Assembly (NCBI GenBank): GCA_965644295.1
Contig: CBFFRP010000608.1
Coordinates: forward strand, 35,318-99,317
Length of the DNA: 64,000 nucleotides
Reading direction: 5' to 3'
DNA from: Paraphysomonas bandaiensis
Taxonomy: Eukaryota > Chrysophyceae
The notes below the pieces were generated by a model. That model was not told where the DNA came from. It worked only from the letters and a program-made list of their open reading frames with translations, and made no database searches. The position numbers were made by a program, and so were the translations under genes. Shown here in pieces: positions 55,641 to 64,000 of this stretch; within the stretch, counting starts at the first letter, position 1, and the number at the start of each line of letters is the position of its first letter.

Positions 55641-56654
55641 GGTGAACCTGGTTACCCGTTACCTTTAAGTGAACTTAAATTCTATTATAGGGGATAAGAT
55701 TACTCATTGTAGACTATTTAATAGTGACCTTTCAGGTTGGATTGTATCTAATGTTACTGATAGGAGATAGTCTCAGCCAAAAAGGAAATTTTATACTTAA
55801 ATGTGATATATGATCCTCCACCTACTAGTAATAATGTGCTCTAACGGTTGTTGCTGCGTCGTCTCCCAGCGCAGGTACTAATAGTACTGTAAGTAGTAGT
55901 GGTGTTATAGCATGCAGTAGTAGTGGAGATAGCTATATATGAGAGTATGCAATGTATTCAAAATCAGGCAATTCGGTTGGAGCATTTGAAATCTCAAGAG
56001 AGGCAAATAACTCTTAACGCAATAAATGATTATAATAACAACTATATTTTTCGACTTTTTCTTTAACCTCTCAGATACTAGTTACAGTATAATAATTCAG
56101 TACTTAGATATGAAACCTGGTGAAATCGATTTACCAGGTTTTGGTATTACCTGATGCGAGCATTCTTCCAAAAACCACGGACAGTTTTTCTAGTAAAAAT
56201 CCTATTTCTTTTTTTAAGGAGAATTAAGCACAGTTATGAAAATTGTGTTGAAAAAGTAGAGAATAGAGGGTGTATACAAAAACGTAACTCGACGGTGGAC
56301 CCTGCTTACTGTCAATATATTTCTATCGCCATTTCTTGTCATTGATGAGTGCCCTAAAGAGTTATGCTACATTGGATAAACCTGATTATTTTGAAATACA
56401 TAGTACTATCTTTAAAGGGGATAGTGGTTGGTGACTACAATCCTAACTACTTATTCTTTTGACGAGGCCAAGTACATAATTTCTACTGACAATATCATTC
56501 AACTGTGTTCAATAATGCATCACAATCTCTATTTCTATTTCAAAAAGTAACAATTCTACAGGACTAATATATGCTTTTATTGCTAACACACTATTAATTC
56601 CTAACCAATTTGCTAAATTGGATATTCATGACGATAGAGACATATTCACTTCTA
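55641..56654. other. Intergenic, nothing recognised
   Basis: About 1 kb of AT-rich sequence before the 3' end of the Rab-SNARE gene. Short open frames only. Confidence 0.5.
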
Positions 56655-59600
56655 TTATTGGAGATTACAATATTTGATCAAAACCTCCGTCACAGTGCTA
56701 CCTTCACGATCTGAAAGGCTAATGGAACATCTCCCTGATTCAAACTTTGTATCGTACCATGGTGATTTCTCAAAGCCAGGTATATGTCGTTTTTCTATAT
56801 TTATCTTTTCGTTGAACAGCCAATTGGTACGAAGTCGCTCACTTTTGGCCTTAGAGTTTTCTATTACATTATCCGGTAGATCACGGAAGTAGAAGGGATA
56901 GTTTATTAAATCATTCACTAACTTCTGCCGGGGCATATACTGGCTGCTGAACTGCATGTATGCAATCGCGAACGAACTTGCCACCACAACCCACATGATA
57001 ACAAGAACTGTGGTTAGAAGAGTCTGGGGAAACAAATCACTGTTCAGATTGTAAGCAATTACGACTATCACTGCCGATGCTACCGCAGCAGTGTAAGAGG
57101 CAGCTTTCCAGTAGTTTACAAAATCTACACTACAAGGCTGCATATCAGCCGAGTAATGCCGCTGAGTAAAGTCTTGATTTCTAAACCATAGCAGAGTGAT
57201 AGCCCCTAGAAAGACCGAAGACACAGTCGTAGATGCCACGGTCGTTGTGACGGATGCAGGTCCCATTACCACTACGAGTAGCATCGCACTCTTCACAACA
57301 TTGACCACCATAAGATACAGCTTCATGTATGAGACACCAGGTGGGCTGTTATCACGTGAATTTGACGCTGGAACCTCCAGAAGCATTGGAGTAATCATAA
57401 TTGAAAGGGGCACATAAAACGAGTATCCAACCATAGCAAAGACTGCTAAAAGTGCATGATCATCTCGCCAGCACTCAATGCTTTCATCTGCCCGTAAGCT
57501 AGCAAACACATCGTCAACATCATCCGTATAGTTACAGGAGAAAACCTGAAGCAGTTGGAAGCTAACGATCAAAAATAAAGCGTCACTTAAAATTGATATC
57601 AAAAGTCGCATACGAGGGGATATATTGTTCGGTCTTCCGTGCCCGTATACTATTGCCCCTGTGAAGGAAAAGAAAAACTCATCCTTTGAATTGCCTTGGC
57701 GTAAAAGCACGCCGTAATCAGTCAGCTCCTTTAGAAACTGAACAGAAAACAAGGTCAACAACAGTCCCACTATTCCAACAGCTGCCCACATCATTGTAAA
57801 CTGCACGGTGGTTCCAACTGTAACGCGAACATAGACTGATCGAAAAAGGGATTCGCCCCAAAAAGCCGAATTGGATGATTTATCCGATGTAGTATCGTCA
57901 TTGTCGTCATTGTCATCATAGGGATTATTCTGAAGTGCAAATGATGCCATTTGAACGAATTCAAAAGCCAAAGAACATATTTCAATAACATTAGCTGGAT
58001 TCCTGATAGAAAATGTATTCGGTGCAACTGGAGGGGTACTCTTTTTTAATGTAGTCGGGGACTTGTCATTCGAATACTTAACCTTACGATTAAGGCATGC
58101 GCACATTTGTATCGAAGACTCATTCTCATCATCTCTGTAGTATAGCTGCGGCGCTTTGGGTACTGCTGGTTCTCGAGAGATCCACGAATGGTAAGCTCTT
58201 ACCGATCCCAGTACTTGTAGCACAAGAACCCCTGTAAGATAAGATACCAACCAAATCGTTATGGTAGCACTATCTCTCTGCTGTCTCGCTCGAGGAAAAA
58301 TAACGTACACCATCATGTAAGGCAAACCAAGAATATAAAAACTCATGGGAAGGGATCGTAGTATAATTCTAATCCAGCGAAGCGCTTTCTGACTTGTAGT
58401 TTCTGCTTCAAGTGCGGCACTACGAGCTGCAACAAAAATGAGTGTTTCCTATTATCAAAATCAAACTATATCTCTTCGCATAATCTTATATTACAATGTC
58501 GGTATACAGTACACAGTTGGTGCTAGCTAACCTTGGAATGCAGTGGATTCTTTTTCAACAGTTTTAGTTCGCACAATAAGGATGGTAAAAAACGAAGGAA
58601 GAATCAAGGTGATTGCGGAGAATGAAACTAACACAAATGAAACCACCGATGCCAATACACCGTACCACTTACAGATCCACTTATAGCATATATCCGTATT
58701 TCTTATACACGCCAGCGTGTAGGCCAGAGTCTTGAATGCATTATCAGTATCCGTGAGAACATTGTCCACTAGTTTATTCTTCATAACCAGCATTTCCCAC
58801 AGAGAATACATGCAGTCCTTAATTTCAGAGAAGAGACTTTCAGAGCATGACTCCATGAACTGTCCACAACGAATACAGCACCAGCATATTGTTGCATATC
58901 GACGAGTGCTCTTACTTGTATTGTAAAACATGGCAGCTTGCGCCTCCAAATCATTACTATGTTCCAATAAATCATCCAGCGCTACTCTACGATCCATCAG
59001 CTTATCAATATTCCTACTATGATCGACCAGCTCCGATTTGATGCTCTCTGCGGTTCGTTTTATTTCTGACACAGACGATTGAATTCTATCGAGATAATCA
59101 TCACCAAGACGTTTATCACTCGAAGACAATTCATTATCTGTGTCAACGAACGCGTCAGCATTAAAAACTGTGTATATATCATCTCCAGTAGTATTCAGTG
59201 CAGGCCGTTGTTCTTCTGTTGTACACGGCGCAATGACCGTATCTAGGATCTTATTATTACTAGCAGCATCTATGTGTGTAAGTACAAATTAGGAAAAGTC
59301 TGTATTCAAATCGCATGCGCACAACCAACCTCGTTCTTTAAGAGGAGAGGATGGCTGTTGAGATACATTTCGCTTTTTCCCTCGTCGTTTTGCACTTCGT
59401 CGTTCTCGTTGTCGCGGTTCACTTCGTTGGCTAGCACTATGCCTTTTCTCACCCAGCTCCACAATGCCTTCTCCATCATCATCAACATCATCATCACCAA
59501 AGCCATCAATATCAACATTAGAACTAATAAGGCATATCTGTGAGCATGCACGATGCAAGAAAAATAATCTTATGTGTTTCAAGAGCTCGGAAACAGCTAA

Positions 59601-60116
59601 TTCATCGCGGAATCTCTCAAAAATTAATTGCAACATCATATCCACCACATAGTCCACATGCTGCCCCGTAAGAGTAGATAGCTCACAAAACTTAGCTGAT
59701 ACCGACCTAGCGACTTCCATCCCCTCAGACACAGACACAGTTCGCCAATACTCCATATCGATCTTGTTCCCAACGAGGAGTTTAAAGGGGCTGTTGGGCA
59801 CACACAGCGACTCTAACAGACGACAAGCAGCAGACAGAGACGAGCTGTCAGTGACGTCATAGACGACAACAACCGCATCATATCTATCTGCTGTGTCTCC
59901 CTCATAGAGATGAACCACTCCTGTTACATCCTCAGAACTCAAGAGAGAGCCAGTGACATACCTCAACACATCCAACACACTCTCTATGAGAGAACTCTTA
60001 CCAACACCACACGAACCAACCACCAGCACACTAACAGGAACACTCGCACTGAAAAAACCTTCAACAGTACTTCTCAACGCCGACTCATCCATCTCACACT
60101 CAACAACAACAACCAT
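56655..60116 (-). CDS. Predicted fusion: Rab-like GTPase, R-SNARE motif, multi-spanning membrane region
   Basis: Three exons, 60116-59330, 59269-58532 and 58426-56655; introns of 60 and 105 bp are GT-AG and both phase 1, giving 1,098 aa. Residues 25-190 are Rab/Ras-like: P-loop G-S-C-G-V-G-K-S (34-41), D-A-V-V-V-V-Y-D-V-T-D (80-90), N-K-I-D (117-120) and S-A-K (140-142). The switch II D-T-A-G-Q is altered to D-T-A-D, so GTP hydrolysis is doubtful. After an acidic/basic linker, residues 322-385 form an R-SNARE heptad helix, with N-I-D-K-L-M-D-R placing the ionic-layer arginine at 356. Hydrophobic helices begin near 470; exon 3 adds about eight to ten more, with Asp/Asn-rich loops. Rabs and R-SNAREs act at tethering and fusion of vesicles; one chain carrying both on a polytopic anchor would be new to me. 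Alternative: two or three adjacent genes. Confidence 0.65.
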
Positions 60117-60127
60117 AATGAAATATC

Positions 60128-63100
60128 CTACATACATACATACATACATACATACATACATACATACATACATACATACATACATACATACATACATACA
60201 TACATACATACATACATACATACATACATACATACATACATACATACATACATACATACATACATACATACATACATACATACATACATACATACATACA
60301 TACATACATACATACATACATACATACATACATACATACATACATACATACATACATACATACATACATACATACATACATACATACATACATACATACA
60401 TACATACATACATACATACATACATACATACATACATACATACATACATACATACATACATACATACATACATACATACATACATACATACATACATACA
60501 TACATACATACATACATACATACAAACATACATACATACATACATACATACATACATACATACATACATACATACATACATACATACATACATACATACA
60601 TACATACATACATCCATACATACATACATACATACATACATACATACATACATACATACATACATACATACATACATACATACATACATACATACATACA
60701 TACATACATACATACATACATACATACATACATACATACATACATACATACATACATACATACATACATACATACATACATACATACATACATACATACA
60801 TACATACATACATACATACATACATACATACATACATACATACATACATACATACATACATACATACATACATACATACATACATACATACATACATACA
60901 TACATACATACATACATACATACATACATACATACATACATACATACATACATACATACATACATACATACATACATACATACATACATACATACATACA
61001 TACATACATACATACATACATACATACATACATACATACATACATACATACATACATACATACATACATACATACATACATACATACATACATACATACA
61101 TACATACATACATACATACATACATACATACATACATACATACATACATACATACATACATACATACATACATACATACATACATACATACATACATACA
61201 TACATACATACATACATACATACATACATACATACATACATACATACATACATACATACATACATACATACATACATACATACATACATACATACATACA
61301 TACATACATACATACATACATACATACATACATACATACATACATACATACATACATACATACATACATACATACATACATACATACATACATACATACA
61401 TACATACGTACATACATACATACATACGTACATACATACATACATACATACATACATACGTACATACATACATACATACATACATACATACATACATACA
61501 TACATACATACATACATACATACATACATACATACGTACATACATACATACGTACATACATACATACGTACGTACATACATACGTACATACATACATACA
61601 TACATACATACGTACGTACATACATACATACATACGTACATACATACATACGTACGTACGTACATACGTACGTACATACATACGTACATACATACATACA
61701 TACGTACGTACATACGTACGTACGTACATACGTACGTACATACGTACGTACGTACGTACATACGTACATACGTACGTACATACATGCATACGTACATACG
61801 TACATACATACGTACGTACGTACGTACATACATACGTACGTACGTACATACGTACGTACATACGTACATGCGTACGTACGTACGTACGTACGTACGTACG
61901 TACGTACGTACGTACGTACGTACGTACGTACGTACGTACGTACGTACATACGTACGTACGTACGTACGTACGTACGTACGTACGTACGTACGTACGTACG
62001 TGCATGCGTACGTACGTACGTACGTACGTACGTACGTACGTACGTACGTACGTACGTGCGTACGTACGTACGTACGTGCATGCGTACGTACGTACGTACG
62101 TACGTACGTACGTACATGCGTACGTACGTACGTACGTACGTACGTACGTGCGTACGTACGTACGTACGTACGTGCGTACGTACGTACGTACGTACGTACG
62201 TGCGTACGTACGTACGTACGTACGTACGTACGTACGTGCGTACGTACGTGCGTACGTACGTGCGTGCGTGCGTACGTACGTACGTACGTACGTACGTACG
62301 TACGTACGTACGTACGTACGTACGTGCGTACGTGCGTACGTACGTACGTACATGCGTACGTGCATGCGTACGTACGTACGTGCGTACGTACATGCGTGCA
62401 TGCGTACGTGCGTGCGTGCGTGCGTACGTACGTGCATGCGTACGTACGTGCGTACGTACGTACGTACGTGCGTACGTGCATGCGTACGTACGTGCGTGCG
62501 TACGTGCGTGCATGCGTACGTACGTACGTACGTACATGCGTACGTACGTGCGTACGTACGTACATGCGTGCGTACGTACGTACGTACGTACGTACGTACG
62601 TACGTACATACGTACATACATACGTACATACGTACGTACGTACATACATACGTACATACGTACGTACGTACGTACGTACATACATACATACATACGTACA
62701 TACATACATACATACATACATACATACATACATACATACATACATACATACATACATCCATACATACATACATACAAACATACATACATACATACATACA
62801 TACATACATACATACATACATACATACATACATACATACATACATACATACATACATACATACATACATACATACATACATACATACATACATACATACA
62901 TACAAACATACATACATACATACATACATACATACATACATACATACATACATACATACATACATACATACATACATACATACATACATACATACATACA
63001 TACATACATACATACATACATACATACATACATACATACATACATACATACATACATACACACATACATACATACATACATACATACATACATACATACA

Positions 63101-63216
63101 TACATACATACATACATACATACATACATACATACATACATACATACATACATACATACATACATACATACATACATACATACATACATACATACATACA
63201 TACATACGTACATACA

Positions 63217-63250
<34 letters not shown>

Positions 63251-63257
63251 CATACAT
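60128..63257 (+). repeat. (TACA)n array 5 with (TACG)/(TGCG) core
   Basis: About 3.13 kb. Flanks are TACA (60128-61400 and 62700-63257). TACG units appear from about 61405, become the majority by 61750, and run nearly pure at 61870-62000; TGCG and TGCA units join in between about 62000 and 62570. Through the core the unit is always T-purine-C-purine. The left end is 12 bp from the Rab-SNARE ATG (60116, minus) and the right end 89 bp from the paralogue ATG (63346, plus). Very long open frames across it are artefacts. Confidence 0.97.
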
Positions 63258-63345
63258 GCGTCATGGATGTTCATATGGAAGATGTGTTGTGATATTGTTC
63301 GATCGTCGAGTTCATTGTTCGTGCCAATTGTTTTCATATGGTGGT

Positions 63346-64000
63346 ATGAGTGGCTCAGTGCTCGTAGTGTTGTGTGTGTATAGTTTGCTATCTGCGCATG
63401 TAGCGTATGAGTCTGTGAGTGGTGTCGTGAGAGGCTCTCAGTGTAATCATAACTATGCCACAAGGGAGGGCGTAGAGGCATACTTCACTGGTGTGGATCG
63501 AATATACGGAGACTCTCATGCAGAGGGCGTGTGTGTTGATGATAACAAGAGGTGTGGGTGGAGTCCTCCAAGAAGAGATCTGCCTCTGCTTGTGTTCGCA
63601 GTGGGTCTGGAGGGATCCGGACATCAGATGTTTCAGTACTTGTTTTCTGGTGTCGTTGACTGTGTTATGGTGTGTATTATGGGCTGTATTTATTTTTGTG
63701 GGTATAACTATTACATACAGAAGGAGTCTCCGCACTATGTGGAAAATGCCAAGCAAAGTGATACTGTGCCATTTAAGCGCCGGTCGAGAATGCGACCAAG
63801 TCCTCCTCAGCCACCTTTTCCTCATGCGACATCGGAGGTCCTTGGAGAACGTCTGGTGGAAGCCTATAATGCAGAAGGTATGAATTCCCCTGGAGGACAG
63901 TGCAGGTTGTAGAGTCTACATTGCAGGGTATTACCCCTGATATATATTGCGCAGAACGATATACGATGGACTCAACTCCTTCCCGCAGCAATGCGTATCA
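63346..64000 (+). CDS. Secreted P-loop/sulfotransferase-like paralogue, 3' part outside window
   Basis: Partial. Exon 1 is 63346-63669, exon 2 63721-63877 (phase 1 donor), exon 3 probably begins at 63955 and runs off the end. A signal peptide (V-L-V-V-L-C-V-Y-S-L-L-S-A) is followed by D-L-P-L-L-V-F-A-V-G-L-E-G-S-G-H, almost the same P-loop as in the gene at 34.4-35.9 kb (V-F-A-V-G-G-E-G-S-G-H). Both first exons end at D-C-V-(W/M) just before a GT, so the intron position is shared and the genes are paralogues. Intron 1 (51 bp) is a multiple of three without a stop. Function is inferred only as for its paralogue. Confidence 0.75.

Noticed and set aside
56655-59129. Annotating the SNARE helix exon and the polytopic exon as two independent genes
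   Set aside because: The short frames start at internal or non-ATG codons, and splicing at 58427-58531 joins them in phase with conserved splice ends; the fused model explains all three parts better, though it needs RNA proof.
990-63257. Reading the tetranucleotide arrays as CRISPR or telomeric repeats
   Set aside because: Units are 4 bp in direct tandem without spacers, and (TACA)n is not a known telomere unit; they are internal, between genes.
59910-63912. Open frames of 500-1,300 codons on both strands across the large array (likewise at 30.0-31.2 and 39.1-40.7 kb)
   Set aside because: A four-base repeat without stop triplets is open in all frames; the IHTY/MYVC/VRTY peptides follow from the repeat unit alone. 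Real genes at the edges start at their own ATGs.

Overview
This is nuclear DNA of a gene-dense eukaryote with AT-rich intergenic DNA. Genes carry short GT-AG introns (about 38-200 bp, most 45-105 bp), and there are no operons or ribosome binding sites. The best taxonomic clue is the PTGQPTGQPSGQPT-type linker next to a Y-G-N-G-W domain in a C-type lectin (14.4-16.5 kb), with the same linker repeated at 54.6 kb. I know this repeat mainly from stramenopile genomes, so I infer a stramenopile; genus and species cannot be told from the window.

Layout. 1-1.3 kb: decayed sequence and a first (TACA)n array. 1.3-3.3 kb: FYVE-PH protein. 3.5-4.5 kb: dispersed repeats and a tiny hAT MITE. 5.0-6.2 kb (-) inorganic pyrophosphatase, head-to-head with an unknown gene (6.6-8.2 kb). 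8.9-9.4 kb (-) membrane-anchored thioredoxin, head-to-head with an unknown acidic/basic protein (9.9-10.9 kb). 11.3-11.8 kb: dispersed repeat. 14.4-16.5 kb: membrane C-type lectin. 16.9-22.4 kb: intact Ty1/copia retrotransposon with identical LTRs. 24.8-29.9 kb (-) PH-PH-PX-like-formin, then a TACA array, then a MORN protein (31.3-32.0 kb). 32.5-33.3 kb (-) HAD hydrolase. 34.4-35.9 kb (-) secreted P-loop/sulfotransferase-like gene, array, SR-rich protein (36.3-37.1 kb). 37.8-39.0 kb (-) ureide-permease/DMT-like transporter, array, F-box protein (40.8-41.7 kb). 42.3-43.0 kb: 725-bp hAT MITE. 44.6-45.6 kb (-) PHO80/cyclin-Y-like cyclin, head-to-head with a small mitochondrial-type protein (46.5 kb). 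47.4-50.1 kb (-) eEF2-kinase-like alpha-kinase. 51.6-52.4 kb (-) Rpr2/Rpp21-like RNase P/MRP subunit, head-to-head with a CCCH protein (53.2-54.0 kb). 54.4-55.6 kb: dispersed repeats. 56.7-60.1 kb (-) a predicted Rab-like GTPase / R-SNARE / multi-spanning membrane fusion. 60.1-63.3 kb: a 3.1-kb array. 63.3 kb to the end: a partial paralogue of the 34-36 kb gene.

Two patterns organise the window. First, 16 of the 20 host genes I model lie in head-to-head pairs. Second, four of the five long (TACA)n arrays (together about 6.1 kb, near 10% of the window) sit exactly between the start codons of such pairs, in what must be shared bidirectional promoter/5' UTR space. The fifth lies just upstream of the first gene.

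The most unusual single object is the Rab-SNARE-polytopic gene at 56.7-60.1 kb, whose three exons join with matching splice phases to encode about 1,098 aa. All gene models were assembled by eye from reading frame, splice dinucleotides and protein family logic; no alignment or search was run.
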